A stretch of DNA of 64,000 nt, taken from assembly GCA_038232055.1 (NCBI GenBank), contig JBBSIN010000004.1:3682-67681 (forward strand), in the 5' to 3' direction. Position 1 is the first letter of the stretch. Every line of letters begins with the position of its first letter. Shown here piece after piece: positions 33,993 through 43,726 of this stretch. The DNA is from JBBSIN01 sp038232055. Its GTDB lineage: Bacteria > Actinomycetota > Actinomycetes > JADGOV01. Below the pieces are notes generated by a model. That model searched no databases and was not told the origin of the DNA. It was given only the letters and a program-made list of their open reading frames with translations. Position numbers and translations under genes: made by a program.

Positions 33993-35345
33993 ATGACATC
34001 GCCTACTGACAGTCGCACGGCGCACACCGCCCACTGTCGGCTGGTGACCGCCATCGCCGTATGCTGGCTCGCCGTCGCCGGCTGCTCGTCGAGCGGGCGG
34101 GTCGAGCCGGGCAGCGCCAAGGGTCCGACGCTTGCCCCGTCTACGAGCCGGGCATCGACGCGCGCCGGCGATGACCTCTCCGCCAGCGTGGCTCGCTACC
34201 AGGCGACCCTGGAGCAGGACCCGAAGAACTGGTACGCGTGGGCAAACCTTGGGTCGGCGTACGTCCAGCAGGGACGCATCACCGCCGATCCGACGTACTA
34301 CCCCAAGGCGCAGACGGCGCTGCAGCGCTCCCTCAACCTGGAGTCCCAGCAGAATTTCGTCGGAATGACCGGCATGGCGGCATTGACCGCCGCGCGGCAT
34401 GACTTCTCCGGCTCGCTCCGCTGGAGTCGCCGCGCTGCGTCGGTCAACGCCTACAGCGCGTCGGCGTACTCGATCATGACCGACGCCCTGAACGAGCTCG
34501 GCCGGTACGACGAGGCGCTCACTTCGGTGCAACGAGCGGTCAACCTCAAGCCGGGCGTGCAGACCTTCACCCGTGTCTCGTACGCACGAGAGCTGCGGGG
34601 GGACGTGCCGGGGGCGATCGACGCGATGCGCCGCGCCCGCGTTGACGCGTTCTCGCCAGCCGACGTCGCGTTCTGCGACTACTACCTGGGGCTGCTTTAC
34701 TTCAACTCGGGCAACCTGGCGACCGCCATGCGGGCCTTCGAGGCCGGTCTGCGCGCGGACCCGACGTATGCCTTGCTTTACGAAGGGCGGGCGAAGGTCA
34801 ACGCCGCCAGGGGGCACGTCGACGCCGCCGTACGCGACTTCCAAACGGTCGTGAGCCGCTATCCGAGCCCGGAGTACGTCGTCGAGTTCGGCGACTATCT
34901 CACCGCCATCGGGCGCCGGACGCAGGCGCAGGCACAGTACGACCTGGTGGACGTCATCGAACGGTTGTTCCGGGCCAACGGCGTCAACCAGGACCTCGAG
35001 ATCACGACGTTCGAGGCCGAGCACGGCCAGGCTTCCGCGGCTATCGCGGCCGGCCGCGAGGAATGGGGGCGTCGCCACAGCATCATCGTCGCCGACGCAC
35101 TCGGTTGGGCGCTGCACGCCGCAGGCCGCAACCCGGAGGCGCTGCGCTACGCGAAAATCGCCACCCGCCTCGGCTATCGCAACTCGCTGTACTACTACCA
35201 CCGCGGGATGATCGAGAAGGCGATCGGTGACGGAGCCGCGGCGCGCAGCAGTCTCGGTCTCGCGCTCCGGATCAACCCACACTTCTCGCCGTTGCGCGGG
35301 CCGCTGGCCAAAAAGGCGCTCACGGAGCTCGCCGCGAAGGCATAA
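33993..35345 (+). CDS. TPR-repeat lipoprotein
   Basis: A 450-residue exported protein with a clear lipobox (WLAVAGC) after a short N-region. It then carries an array of tetratricopeptide repeats over most of its length (NWYAWANLGSAYVQQGR, GRYDEALTSVQRAVNL, GNLATAMRAFEAGL, GHVDAAVRDFQTVVSR). Such proteins scaffold complexes at the outer face of the membrane. No enzyme domain is seen. The ATG at 33993 gives the signal sequence directly but has no strong ribosome-binding site, so a near-leaderless mRNA is possible. Confidence 0.85.
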   Translation: MTSPTDSRTAHTAHCRLVTAIAVCWLAVAGCSSSGRVEPGSAKGPTLAPSTSRASTRAGDDLSASVARYQATLEQDPKNWYAWANLGSAYVQQGRITADPTYYPKAQTALQRSLNLESQQNFVGMTGMAALTAARHDFSGSLRWSRRAASVNAYSASAYSIMTDALNELGRYDEALTSVQRAVNLKPGVQTFTRVSYARELRGDVPGAIDAMRRARVDAFSPADVAFCDYYLGLLYFNSGNLATAMRAFEAGLRADPTYALLYEGRAKVNAARGHVDAAVRDFQTVVSRYPSPEYVVEFGDYLTAIGRRTQAQAQYDLVDVIERLFRANGVNQDLEITTFEAEHGQASAAIAAGREEWGRRHSIIVADALGWALHAAGRNPEALRYAKIATRLGYRNSLYYYHRGMIEKAIGDGAAARSSLGLALRINPHFSPLRGPLAKKALTELAAKA

Positions 35346-35420
35346 AGTATTGCGCGGTGCAGTACGGGATGGTACGTTCGCGCCGGTTCAACGAGAAACA
35401 CAGGAGAGGGACGGTCGCTG

Positions 35421-36020
35421 ATGTCGAGTGGACGATTTCTATCTGCTGCTGTTGTTGCCGTAATGCCTCTGGCCGCTCTCCATGGTACGCGAGCAACGCC
35501 GTCGGTTCCGAGTCACATCGCTGTGGCGGAACCTTCGGCAAACTCCCTGAGTGTAATTCACACATCCAACCTTGCACCGCCGCCCGGAGCTCGTCCAGCC
35601 CTCGATCCCAGCGCGGGAAAGTTTCCCACGAGCGGCGTGACGGATCGTTCGGACGGTACATCAAGGCCATACTTCGGGTGCACCCCAGTGACATATCCGG
35701 ATAACCCGCATTACACCGCGCCGGATGTTTCCGCGCACGGGAAGTGGGACAAGGGAAGCTGTAGCAATGACACGGCTCATGTGACAGTCGGTTTGTATGA
35801 GTACTACACCGATGGCTATTTCTACCTGAAGGTGAAGGGTCCTTCTACCCAACTGAAGCCAAGGAAAGTTAGTAACAATCGTGCGAATGCTCGCACTAGG
35901 TGCGATTCCACCTCGCGGGATATTACTTGGCTGAACATGGTCGATGTCGACGTCGACGGCGAAATCGACAGCGGTGAGAAGGGTACGAACAAGAACAATG
36001 TCTACTGCGTAGTCAACTGA
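35421..36020 (+). CDS. secreted protein of unknown function, atypical composition
   Basis: A 199-residue protein with a signal peptide (MSSGRFLSAAVVAVMPLAAL) and a mature part rich in Asn, Thr, Tyr and Ser. Four cysteines (FGCTP, GSCSND, TRCDST, VYCVV) probably form two disulfides. An acidic DVDVDGEIDSGEKG loop looks like a calcium-binding segment. Base composition and codon use are distinctly more AT-rich than the neighbours (AAT, GTA, AGT, GGA codons), suggesting recent acquisition. A good AGGAGAGGG ribosome-binding site precedes ATG 35421. No homologue recognised. Confidence 0.8.
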   Translation: MSSGRFLSAAVVAVMPLAALHGTRATPSVPSHIAVAEPSANSLSVIHTSNLAPPPGARPALDPSAGKFPTSGVTDRSDGTSRPYFGCTPVTYPDNPHYTAPDVSAHGKWDKGSCSNDTAHVTVGLYEYYTDGYFYLKVKGPSTQLKPRKVSNNRANARTRCDSTSRDITWLNMVDVDVDGEIDSGEKGTNKNNVYCVVN

Positions 36021-36230
36021 GCTCAGGCCCCTAGTCATGCATCCGGCGGGGCCACCGCTTTGCGGCGCGTCGGTGCAACATTGGGTCACTGGAAAGGTGC
36101 GCGGTCGACGTGTCCGGCCGGGTCGTCGGTGAGTTCGACCGCGAGCCCGGCGCCACGTCCGCGGCGGACGGGCGATGACCAAGCGCCAGAGGTCGCTAAT
36201 TTCCAACAATCGACAGATCGAGCAGACGCT

Positions 36231-37271
36231 TTGAGCTCCTACAGGCATGAGTTGGTGGAGGACTGGACGTGGAGCAGCCGGGTCGAAGAGGCCGGTTGGA
36301 TCACCGAAAGATCGCGCCCCGGCCACGCCCTGCCGACCGGTTACGTGGCCTACGCCCGGCTGCTGCATCCGATCTCGCCCGACGCATCCGAAAGCGGCGG
36401 CCAGTGCGCGCAGGTGCGATGGGCGCACATCGCCGCTTGGAGCGGAGCAACGCTGGGACCCCATACCGCGTTCTGGCAAATCGCGCTGCCCGAGCACCTA
36501 CCGGCGGAACCTATGCCCGGTGGCGGGGCCCCTGCCTCACACGTGCTCGGAGTCTATGACGGCACGGCGCTGGCCCGTTTCTTACGCGGCCACACCACGA
36601 CACCACAACGTTGCTGGTTCGGTGTCTGGGACGGCTACGGCTGGTACAGCAATGGCGGTTGGCCGGCGCGGGAGGAGCTACCGCCCGAGCTGGTCGGTCG
36701 AACCGACGACCCAGTACCGGTCGAGGTTCGCACCGGGCCACGGGTGCGGCTGCCACACCGGGACTATCTGCTGTACACCGGCCCGGTGGACGCCGGGCTC
36801 GTGTTTCTGCCGAGCCAACACGAACTAGCCGACCTGTGGTGGCCGTCAGACCATGCCTGGTTCGTTTACGGTGACGTCGACCTCAACTGCACGTACGTCG
36901 GCGGCTCGGCCACGCTGGTGCAAGAGCTGGTTGAGTCGACCGAAGTAGAGGCGATACGGGTTGATCCAGATGACTCGACAGCGATCAGCAGCGAAACTCC
37001 TGATTGGCTAGCCGCTCGGATCGAGACCGCTGTCCAAGACTTGATGACCGTTGGCACCGCAGAACTGCCGACGTCGCGATTCATTGTGCGGTTCGGATTA
37101 GGAGGACCCGGCCGCGTCGCGTCTAAGACGCAGGGTGGGTGGGGATTGCGTTACCACCAGGCCACCTCGCCGGACGGGATCGGCTGGGAGTCACTTAGCC
37201 ACACCTCGGACCTGCCGGCGCAGCTGCGCCGGAGGGTCACCAGGATCGTGATCTCACTGGTCGAGGAGTGA
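36231..37271 (+). CDS. uncharacterised conserved actinobacterial protein
   Basis: A roughly 346-residue soluble protein. Its N-terminal half has recurrent blocks (GHALPTGYVAYARLLHP, VRWAHIAAWSG, LARFLRGHTTTPQRCWFGVWDGYG). A later block reads HRDYLLYTGPVDAGLVF and then WWPSDHAWFVYGDVDL. I know proteins of this wording only as hypothetical proteins in actinomycetes. TTG 36231 is used because similarity-like sequence begins just after it; the frame stays open to 36060, so the true start is uncertain. It follows the atypical secreted gene by 210 bp with no recognisable feature between. Confidence 0.65.
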   Translation: MSSYRHELVEDWTWSSRVEEAGWITERSRPGHALPTGYVAYARLLHPISPDASESGGQCAQVRWAHIAAWSGATLGPHTAFWQIALPEHLPAEPMPGGGAPASHVLGVYDGTALARFLRGHTTTPQRCWFGVWDGYGWYSNGGWPAREELPPELVGRTDDPVPVEVRTGPRVRLPHRDYLLYTGPVDAGLVFLPSQHELADLWWPSDHAWFVYGDVDLNCTYVGGSATLVQELVESTEVEAIRVDPDDSTAISSETPDWLAARIETAVQDLMTVGTAELPTSRFIVRFGLGGPGRVASKTQGGWGLRYHQATSPDGIGWESLSHTSDLPAQLRRRVTRIVISLVEE

Positions 37272-37346
37272 TCGGCTGCAGGGTTTGCTCGATGAGCTTA
37301 CTGCACGCTTCCATGCTTGAGTCGCAAAGGCTGGCCGGCGCTCCGC

Positions 37347-37937
37347 CTACCGCGATGCCGACCTGGCGGCTCCGAACCCGTTCCCGTCCCAGCGCCAGGA
37401 GACCCTAGACCGCACGTCCGGGCAGCAGCGCGGAATCGTGGGACCGGTGTAGCCCAGGCCCGTGGCGGTCACGACACCGCTGCCGATGCTGACATCGCGG
37501 ACGAACTCCACTCGTGGGGCGCGGAGCTCACCAAGGGACCTGGGCGCACCGGCCGGTGACGCTCCGTCGTAGACGAACAGGTGGTGTGGCGGGGATCCAG
37601 CGCCGGCGTCGCAGACGACGACGACCGCCGCCTCGGGTCGTCCGTCGCCGGTGAGGTCGCCGTACCTGTGCTCGAGGACGCGGACCGGAAAGGGTCGGCA
37701 CTCGAGTGGGTATCGGACGTGGCTCCAGTCCCGAGCCGTCAGCGGCAGCGCAGCGGCCGGTGGAGCTGGCGTCGGTGGAGCTGGCGTCGGTGGAGCTGCG
37801 GCGGCGTGCGGACGGCGCGACGTCGACCGCAGTGCCCCGTGGACGCCGACGCCCAGCAGGACGGCGCCCACAACGAAGCTGAGGAGTATCGGCGCCAGCC
37901 AGCGGTGCAGCGGCGATCTCACTGCGCTCCCCACCAT
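37347..37937 (-). CDS. membrane-anchored protein with FG-GAP-like motif
   Basis: A 196-residue protein with one N-terminal transmembrane helix (about residues 14-34). A Pro/Ala/Thr linker of repeated PPTPA units follows, then an external domain containing YGDLTGDGRPEAAVVVVCD, which resembles the calcium-binding repeat of FG-GAP/integrin-like proteins. Four cysteines in the external part could pair. ATG 37937 follows a G-rich element. It is divergent from the DnaQ/GIY-YIG gene. Function unknown. Confidence 0.7.
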   Translation of the reverse strand: MVGSAVRSPLHRWLAPILLSFVVGAVLLGVGVHGALRSTSRRPHAAAAPPTPAPPTPAPPAAALPLTARDWSHVRYPLECRPFPVRVLEHRYGDLTGDGRPEAAVVVVCDAGAGSPPHHLFVYDGASPAGAPRSLGELRAPRVEFVRDVSIGSGVVTATGLGYTGPTIPRCCPDVRSRVSWRWDGNGFGAARSASR

Positions 37938-38060
37938 CGTTACCCCCCGCACTCCTGCTGCGAGCGTAAGCCGCATTCCGGCCTGCACCGGCTCGGGAAG
38001 CGGCGTGTTGCTCGGCGCGCCGAGCGGAATCTGTCGCAGGGCCGCCCTAGCGTCCGCCTC

Positions 38061-39836
38061 GTGACCGTTTTGGCGCACTTCCCGGCGCAGGCGAGCTTCG
38101 ACGAGCTTGGCACGCCCCTGCGCGACGTGACCTTCGTCGTCGTCGATCTCGAGACGACCGGTGGGTCACCCGCTGGCTCAGCCATCACCGAGATCGGCGC
38201 GGTCAAGGTGCGCGGCGGCGAGGTGCTCGGCGAGTTCGCGACGCTGGTCAACCCGCAGGCCACCATCCCGCCGTTCATCGCGGTGCTGACGGGCATCACC
38301 GATGCGATGGTCGCCGCGGCCCCTCGGGTCGACGCGGCGCTCCCCGCCTTTCTGGAGTTTGCGCGCGGGACGGTCCTCGTCGCGCACAACGCACCCTTCG
38401 ATGTGGGATTCCTCCGCGCCGGCTGCGAGCGCACCGGCACCCCGTGGCCGGGGTTCGACTCCGTCGACACTGCCCGGCTCGCCCGCCGGGTGCTGACCCG
38501 TGATGAGGCACCCGACTGCAAGCTCGCGACGCTCGCGCGCCTCGTCCATGCCACGACCCAGCCGTGCCACCGAGCACTCGCCGACGCTCGCGCAACCGTC
38601 GACGTGCTGCACGCCCTGCTCGAACGCCTGGGGGGACTCGGAGTCCAGTCACTCGAGGAGCTACGAACCTTCTCGTCGCAGGTCAGTGCCGCCCAGCGAC
38701 GCAAGCGTCACCTGGCGGGGCACCTGCCCAGCGCACCGGGTGTCTACCTCTTCCGCGACGCGCGCGGCAGGGTCCTCTACATCGGCAAGAGCGGCGACCT
38801 CCGCCGGCGGGTGCGCTCGTACTTCGTCGCCTCCGAGCCGCGCACCCGGATGGCAGAGATGGTCGGACTCGCCGAACGCGTCGATGCCGTTCGCTGCGCG
38901 CATGCGCTCGAGGCGGAGGTGCGCGAGCTGCGGCTCATCGCCGAGCACAAACCGCGATACAATCGACGGTCGCGCTTTCCGGAGCGCACCCTCTACGTCA
39001 AGATCACTGTTGAGTCCTACCCGCGGCTCTCGCTTGTTCGCGGCCTCGCTGACGACGGTGCGACCTACCTGGGGCCGTTCGGCTCGACTCGATCAGCGGA
39101 GCAGGCAGCTGCCGCGTTGCACGAGGCGTTCCGCCTCCGGCAGTGCGGGGGTCGGCTGTCCCCCCGTCGGCGACGGCCGGCGTGCGCGCTCGCCGAAATG
39201 GGCCGTTGCGGCGCACCGTGCGAGGGCCGCGAAAGCCCGACTGACTACGCGGCTCATGTCATCGCCGCGCGAGCCGCCGTGCTCGGAGACCCGCGTCCGG
39301 TCGTGGCCGCCGTGCAGCGTCGCATTTCCCGGCTGACTACCGCGGAGCGTTTCGAGGAGGCCGCGGTGCATCGCGACCGCCTCGCCGCCTTCGTCCGTGC
39401 CGCCGCCCGTCTGCAGCGGCTGTCGGCCCTGACGTCGATCGCGCAGCTGGTGGCCGCTCGCCCTGCCGCGTCGGGCGGCTGGGAGCTTGCCGTCGTCCGG
39501 CACGGGAGACTGGTCGCGGCTGGCGTCACGGCGGCCGGCGCCGCCGTGCGGCCCTACGTCGACGCCCTGGTCGCCACCGCCGAGACTGTCGCGCCCGGGC
39601 CCGGACCAACGCCGTGCGCGAGCGCCGAGGAGACCGAGTGCCTGCTGCGCTGGCTCGATGCCGCCGGAACGCGGCTCGTGGAGGTCACCGAATCGTGGCG
39701 GTCCCCCGCCGCAGGAGCCGCCCGACTCCGGACGTGGCTTGAGCAGGCGTACGACGGCCCCGCTAGCGTGTCGGTGCTCGACGACGGTAGGGGGCTGCGC
39801 CCGGTGCACCAACCGGCTCGCGCCGGTGCGGGATAG
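38061..39836 (+). CDS. DEDDh exonuclease fused to GIY-YIG (UvrC-like) nuclease
   Basis: A 591-residue nuclease fusion, the Rv2191 type. The N-terminal DnaQ-like 3'-5' exonuclease has VVVDLETTGGSP (DxE), AHNAPFDVGFL and HRALADARATVDVL. A GIY-YIG domain follows (GVYLFRDARGRVLYIGKSGDLRRR), then a UvrC-like central region with the cysteine cluster ACALAEMGRCGAPCEG and a UvrB-binding-like segment (ERFEEAAVHRDRL). The C-terminal UvrC endonuclease and helix-hairpin-helix are absent. It probably acts in DNA repair alongside or instead of UvrC, like Cho. Start GTG 38061. Confidence 0.9.
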   Translation: MTVLAHFPAQASFDELGTPLRDVTFVVVDLETTGGSPAGSAITEIGAVKVRGGEVLGEFATLVNPQATIPPFIAVLTGITDAMVAAAPRVDAALPAFLEFARGTVLVAHNAPFDVGFLRAGCERTGTPWPGFDSVDTARLARRVLTRDEAPDCKLATLARLVHATTQPCHRALADARATVDVLHALLERLGGLGVQSLEELRTFSSQVSAAQRRKRHLAGHLPSAPGVYLFRDARGRVLYIGKSGDLRRRVRSYFVASEPRTRMAEMVGLAERVDAVRCAHALEAEVRELRLIAEHKPRYNRRSRFPERTLYVKITVESYPRLSLVRGLADDGATYLGPFGSTRSAEQAAAALHEAFRLRQCGGRLSPRRRRPACALAEMGRCGAPCEGRESPTDYAAHVIAARAAVLGDPRPVVAAVQRRISRLTTAERFEEAAVHRDRLAAFVRAAARLQRLSALTSIAQLVAARPAASGGWELAVVRHGRLVAAGVTAAGAAVRPYVDALVATAETVAPGPGPTPCASAEETECLLRWLDAAGTRLVEVTESWRSPAAGAARLRTWLEQAYDGPASVSVLDDGRGLRPVHQPARAGAG

Positions 39837-39865
39837 TCTCGCGGCCATCTCCGGGAAGGTTGGTC

Positions 39866-40162
39866 GTGATCACTGCCATCGTGCTCGTGAAGTGTGCCGT
39901 CGACCGCATTCCCGAGGTGGCCGAGTCGATCGCCGATCTGACCGGGGTCAGCGAGGTCTACTCGGTGACCGGCGACGTCGACCTCGTCGCCATGGTGCGG
40001 GTCCGCGAGCACGAGGAGCTCGCCGACGTCATCGCCGACCGGCTGAGCAAGGTGGCGGGTGTACTCGAGACCGAGACGCACATCGCCTTCCGTTCCTACT
40101 CCCAGCATGATCTCGAAGCGGCGTTCGCGCTCGGCTTGGACGACGAGGCCGACCCGGACTGA
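39866..40162 (+). CDS. stand-alone Lrp/AsnC ligand-binding (RAM) domain protein
   Basis: A 98-residue protein consisting only of the C-terminal ligand-binding domain of Lrp/AsnC regulators (VYSVTGDVDLVAMVRV is the signature strand-turn). There is no helix-turn-helix. Such proteins bind amino acids and may partner with full regulators. GTG 39866 is chosen because GGGAAGG lies six bases upstream. It is convergent with trpD, where it sits in many actinomycetes. Confidence 0.87.
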   Translation: MITAIVLVKCAVDRIPEVAESIADLTGVSEVYSVTGDVDLVAMVRVREHEELADVIADRLSKVAGVLETETHIAFRSYSQHDLEAAFALGLDDEADPD

Positions 40163-40190
40163 GCCGTTGTTGCTCGGACCGCAGAGCCGC

Positions 40191-41231
40191 TCAGCCGTCG
40201 CGCACACACGACCGCGCGACGTCCACCCAGCGCTTGAGCGTCGCGGCCGCCCGGCCGGAGTCCAGCGCGGTATAGGCACGGCCTTGTGCGGCGGCGAGCT
40301 GCGGTACCAGAGGCCCGTCGGTGAGCTCCAGCGCCACTAGCGCCGCCGCGGCGTTGAGGACGACGGCGTCGCGCACCGGGCCCTTTTCGCCGGCGAGCAG
40401 TGCGCGGGCGGCCGCGGCGTTGTACGCGGCGTCGGCACCGCGCAGGTCCTCCAACGTCGCGGGGGGGATCCCGAGGTCGGCCGGGTCGACCGTGTCGCGC
40501 CGTACCTCCCCGGCACGGACCGTCCACACCGTCGACGTGGTGGTCGTCGTGAGCTCGTCCAGCCCGTCGTCGCCGCGGAAGACCAGCGCCGACGCGCCAC
40601 GCGCGCCCAGCACGCCGGCCATGACCGGAGCCATCCGCGCGTCCGCCACGCCGACCGCCTGCGCGCCCGGGTGCGCCGGGTTGGTAAGCGGGCCCAGGAA
40701 GTTGAACACGGTCGCTACGCCGAGCTCCCGGCGCGGCGCGGCGGCATGCCGAAGTGCCGGGTGGAAGACCGGGGCGAAACAGAACCCGATCCCTGCCTCG
40801 GCGACGCAGCGGGCCACCCCGGCCGGTGACAGGTCGACGACGACGCCGAGCTCCTCGAGGAGGTCAGCGGACCCGCAGGCGGACGACGCGGCCCGGTTGC
40901 CGTGCTTGACGACCGTCGGGCCCGCCGCCGCGACGACGAGCGCGGCCATCGTCGAGATGTTGACGGTGTGGGCGCGGTCGCCACCCGTCCCGCAGGTGTC
41001 GACGATGGGGCCCGGAATGTTCAGCGGAGCCGCGTTGTCGAGCATTGCCGCAACGAGGCCGGCCACCTCCGGCGGCGTCTCCCCCTTGGCGCGCAGCGCG
41101 ACCGCGAAACCGGCGACCTGAGCGGGTGTAGCCGCACCCGCCATCACCTGCCCCATCGCCCAAGCGGTCTCCGCAGCGGTCAGCGACTCGCCGCGGAGCA
41201 GAGTCGTGAGCAGGCCCGGCCATGTCGCCAC
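40191..41231 (-). CDS. trpD: anthranilate phosphoribosyltransferase
   Basis: A 346-residue enzyme for the second step of tryptophan synthesis, joining anthranilate and PRPP. The PRPP-binding [30 protein letters not shown] and the [10 protein letters not shown] motifs are intact. GTG 41231 begins the normal N-terminal helix bundle. The rest of the trp pathway is not in this window. The position next to the Lrp-like gene and the ctaE-qcr cluster matches Rv2192c. Confidence 0.94.
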   Translation of the reverse strand: MATWPGLLTTLLRGESLTAAETAWAMGQVMAGAATPAQVAGFAVALRAKGETPPEVAGLVAAMLDNAAPLNIPGPIVDTCGTGGDRAHTVNISTMAALVVAAAGPTVVKHGNRAASSACGSADLLEELGVVVDLSPAGVARCVAEAGIGFCFAPVFHPALRHAAAPRRELGVATVFNFLGPLTNPAHPGAQAVGVADARMAPVMAGVLGARGASALVFRGDDGLDELTTTTTSTVWTVRAGEVRRDTVDPADLGIPPATLEDLRGADAAYNAAAARALLAGEKGPVRDAVVLNAAAALVALELTDGPLVPQLAAAQGRAYTALDSGRAAATLKRWVDVARSCVRDG

Positions 41232-41241
41232 GGTGCCGAGG

Positions 41242-41508
41242 CTAGTGGTCGAGCGCCTTGTGCAGGTCGGCCCCGAGCCGCTCGGTGTCAACGTGCAGCC
41301 GTGGCGCGACTTCGGCGAGCTGCCGGCCGGCCGTCGCGAGCGCGGCGGCCGCCGAAGTCACCTGTCGAACGGCGGCGGCCACGACCGTCGTGTACTCGGC
41401 GGACAGCGCCGCACCACAGCGGGGGCAGTGGCCGGCGGCACCCGGCTGCAGCACCTCCACCAGGCGGAACTGCTGCCCGCAGCGCCCGCACCAGGACCCG
41501 ACGTCCAC
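41242..41508 (-). CDS. small zinc-ribbon protein
   Basis: An 88-residue protein. The first 40 residues are a zinc ribbon with two CxxC pairs (WCGRCGQQF and HCPRCGAAL). The rest is an amphipathic helix typical of oligomerising tails. GTG 41508 follows the stop of the upstream receiver-like gene by two bases, so the genes are coupled. Function unknown; a nucleic-acid or protein adaptor role is only a guess. Confidence 0.75.
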   Translation of the reverse strand: MDVGSWCGRCGQQFRLVEVLQPGAAGHCPRCGAALSAEYTTVVAAAVRQVTSAAAALATAGRQLAEVAPRLHVDTERLGADLHKALDH

Positions 41509-41510
41509 GG

Positions 41511-41972
41511 CTAGCGACGGCGGGCGGGAACGCCGCGGGCACGGGCGCGGAGCAGGTCGGCGACCGTGGCGGCAGCGGTCACCGGGTCGAGCGGATGCGC
41601 GAGCGTGCCGTCGGCCCGGGACCACGCGGCGAGCCAGGCGTCATCGCGCCGACCCACGACGATGACGATCGGCGGGACGTCGGCCACCTCGTCCTTGAGC
41701 TGCCGGCATAGCCCCATGCCGCCGGTCGGCCAGGCCTCACCATCGAGCACCGCCAAGTCGATCCCCCCGGCGTCGATCTCCCGAACGACCGCGTCACCGT
41801 CGTCGATCTCGACGTAGTCGATGTGCCCGAGATCGCGGGTGGGGCGCCGGCCGACGGCGAGCATGACCCGCTCACGGGTGGCCGGGTCGTCGCTGTAGAC
41901 GAGCACGGTCAGCGTCTCGGGGCCGTCCGCCACCGTCTCGGGGCTCTCCACGCCGCCGATGCTACTTCGCAT
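41511..41972 (-). CDS. response-regulator receiver-like protein
   Basis: A protein of about 150 residues with a stand-alone receiver-like fold: LTVLVYSDDPATRERV, then IDLAVLDGEAWPTGG at the phospho-acceptor strand, then PPIVIVVGRRDD. An Asp is retained at the acceptor site, but the Lys near the C-terminus is not obvious, so phosphorylation is uncertain. ATG 41972 or GTG 41951 could be the start; neither has a clear ribosome-binding site. It lies four bases from the end of the ctaG-like gene and is probably expressed with it. Confidence 0.75.
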   Translation of the reverse strand: MRSSIGGVESPETVADGPETLTVLVYSDDPATRERVMLAVGRRPTRDLGHIDYVEIDDGDAVVREIDAGGIDLAVLDGEAWPTGGMGLCRQLKDEVADVPPIVIVVGRRDDAWLAAWSRADGTLAHPLDPVTAAATVADLLRARARGVPARRR

Positions 41973-41976
41973 CCGA

Positions 41977-43038
41977 CTACTGCTCGGATCGCGCGGCAGC
42001 CGCTTCGCCCGCCCGTGTCGTCGAACGCCGGCTCAGTGCCCTCAGCCGGGCGTTGTACGCCGCGAGCGCAGCGTCCTCGGGGTCCTCGGCGTTCTCGCCG
42101 TCCCCAGTCTCGGTGGTGCGACCACCAAGCCGGTCCAACTGCCCGCGCCGGTCGATCTGCTCGAGCCGGTCGAGCCGGCGATCTTCGCGCTGCGCCTCTC
42201 GCTCGTCGGCCTGCATCCACTGCACCGCCACGCAGCCGACGAGCAGCAGCGAGGCGATCTCACCGGCTGCCCAGAGCAGGCCACCTCCTGTGTGCTGGTC
42301 GGCGAGCGGGGTCCCGCCCCAGGTGCGGTGCAGTCCGGCGTACCAGTGACCAGCGATCACCGAGTTCTGACTCAGGATCGCCACGCCGAGGAAGGCGTGG
42401 AACGGCACTGTGATGAAGACCAGGACCAGCCGCAGCAGGTGCGGCAGGCGGTGCGGCAGCGGATCGAGTCCGAGCACCGGCCACAGGAAGAGGCAGCCCA
42501 CAGCGAGCAGGTGCCCGTGCAGCACCACGTGCCAGAACTCTGAGCGCAGGGTCGCCTCGTAGATCGGCGAGAAGTAGAGCACGAACGGCGATGCGATGAA
42601 CAGGAAGGTCCCGACCAGCGGATGCATCATCACCCGGGCGACCCGGCTGTGCAGCACGGCGAGCAGTCGCCGGCGCCCGTCCATTGGGAGCGTGCGCAGG
42701 GCAAGGGTGATCGGAGCGCCGAGCGCGAGGAAGACCGGGGCGATCATCGTCAGCAGCATGTGCTGGGCCATATGCGCCGAGAAGAGCACATCGTCGTACG
42801 CCGCGAGGCCCGAGATCGCCGCGATGGCCACCGAACCCAGGCCACCGGCGAGGAACGACACCGACCGGGCGACGGGCCAGCGGTCACCGCGGCGGGACAG
42901 CCGCCGGACGCCCGCGAGGTAGAGCCCGGCGAGCGCCACGAGGACGCAGGCGGCGACCGGTTCGACGGCCCAATCGGTCACCAGCCGAAGCGCCGTCAGG
43001 GGCGGCGGCACGTCCGCCTCCAGGTGGGCGAGCAACAC
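41977..43038 (-). CDS. ctaG: cytochrome c oxidase assembly protein (caa3_CtaG family)
   Basis: A 353-residue polytopic membrane protein of the caa3_CtaG family, with about seven helices and a charged C-terminal tail. Conserved histidine-bearing segments [28 protein letters not shown] and [11 protein letters not shown] suggest copper or haem handling. The family assists assembly of the CuA/CuB centres of aa3-type oxidases. Its position divergent from ctaE and next to the qcr genes supports that role. Start GTG 43038. Confidence 0.88.
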   Translation of the reverse strand: MLLAHLEADVPPPLTALRLVTDWAVEPVAACVLVALAGLYLAGVRRLSRRGDRWPVARSVSFLAGGLGSVAIAAISGLAAYDDVLFSAHMAQHMLLTMIAPVFLALGAPITLALRTLPMDGRRRLLAVLHSRVARVMMHPLVGTFLFIASPFVLYFSPIYEATLRSEFWHVVLHGHLLAVGCLFLWPVLGLDPLPHRLPHLLRLVLVFITVPFHAFLGVAILSQNSVIAGHWYAGLHRTWGGTPLADQHTGGGLLWAAGEIASLLLVGCVAVQWMQADEREAQREDRRLDRLEQIDRRGQLDRLGGRTTETGDGENAEDPEDAALAAYNARLRALSRRSTTRAGEAAAARSEQ

Positions 43039-43101
43039 CGGCTCAGACTAGGCGTACCTCGTCGGGGGGTCGCCTGCCGTTCGTCGTACGGGGCGGTAAT
43101 A

Positions 43102-43716
43102 ATGGCGCCCGTGGCGAGCGCTGTAGCGGTGGAGAACGCCCCGTCCCACGGGGCACCGACCAGGCCCAACCTGGTCAGCGTCGGCACCATTGTGTGGCTG
43201 TCCTCAGAGCTCATGTTCTTCGCCGCGTTGTTCGCGATGTACTTCACGGTCCGCGCGGTCACCGTGGGCACCGGCGCGCCGTGGCCACCTTTCCCAGTCG
43301 AGCTCGACCTCAAGACGGCAGCTCCGTTCACCATCGTGCTGGTGCTCTCCAGCATCACCTGCCAGGTCGGGGTCTTCGCCGCGGAGCGCGGCGACGTCCA
43401 CGGCATGCGGCGCTGGTTCTTCTACACATTCCTGATGGGCTCGATCTTCGTCGCGGGGCAGTCCTACGAGTACTTCGTCCACAACAGGTTCTCGATGGCG
43501 ACCAACTCCTACGGCTCGGTCTACTACCTGGCTACCGGCTTCCACGGCCTGCACGTCATCGGTGGTCTCCTGGCCTTCATCATCGTGCTCGCCAGATCCA
43601 CCTACGGGCGCTTCACCCCTGACAAGGCCACGACGGCGATCGTGGTCTCCTACTACTGGCACTTCGTCGATGTGGTGTGGATCGGTTTGTTCGCGACCAT
43701 CTACCTGATCCGGTGA
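43102..43716 (+). CDS. ctaE: cytochrome aa3 oxidase subunit III
   Basis: A 204-residue subunit III with five transmembrane helices, the short actinobacterial form. Conserved segments are [36 protein letters not shown] and [19 protein letters not shown]. It supports proton pumping and stability of the oxidase. ATG 43102 is used; GTG 43111 is a close alternative. It leads the ctaE-qcrC-qcrA-qcrB operon, 10 bp before qcrC, as in mycobacteria. Confidence 0.94.
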   Translation: MAPVASAVAVENAPSHGAPTRPNLVSVGTIVWLSSELMFFAALFAMYFTVRAVTVGTGAPWPPFPVELDLKTAAPFTIVLVLSSITCQVGVFAAERGDVHGMRRWFFYTFLMGSIFVAGQSYEYFVHNRFSMATNSYGSVYYLATGFHGLHVIGGLLAFIIVLARSTYGRFTPDKATTAIVVSYYWHFVDVVWIGLFATIYLIR

Positions 43717-43726
43717 GGACCCTCTG

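Noticed and set aside
36021..36230. Possible coding remnant upstream of the gene at 36231
   Set aside because: Open frames on both strands give no recognisable family sequence and no ribosome-binding site.
37770..37810. Short repeat GGTGGAGCTGGCGTC
   Set aside because: It encodes the Pro/Ala/Thr linker of the minus-strand anchored protein; ordinary low-complexity coding.
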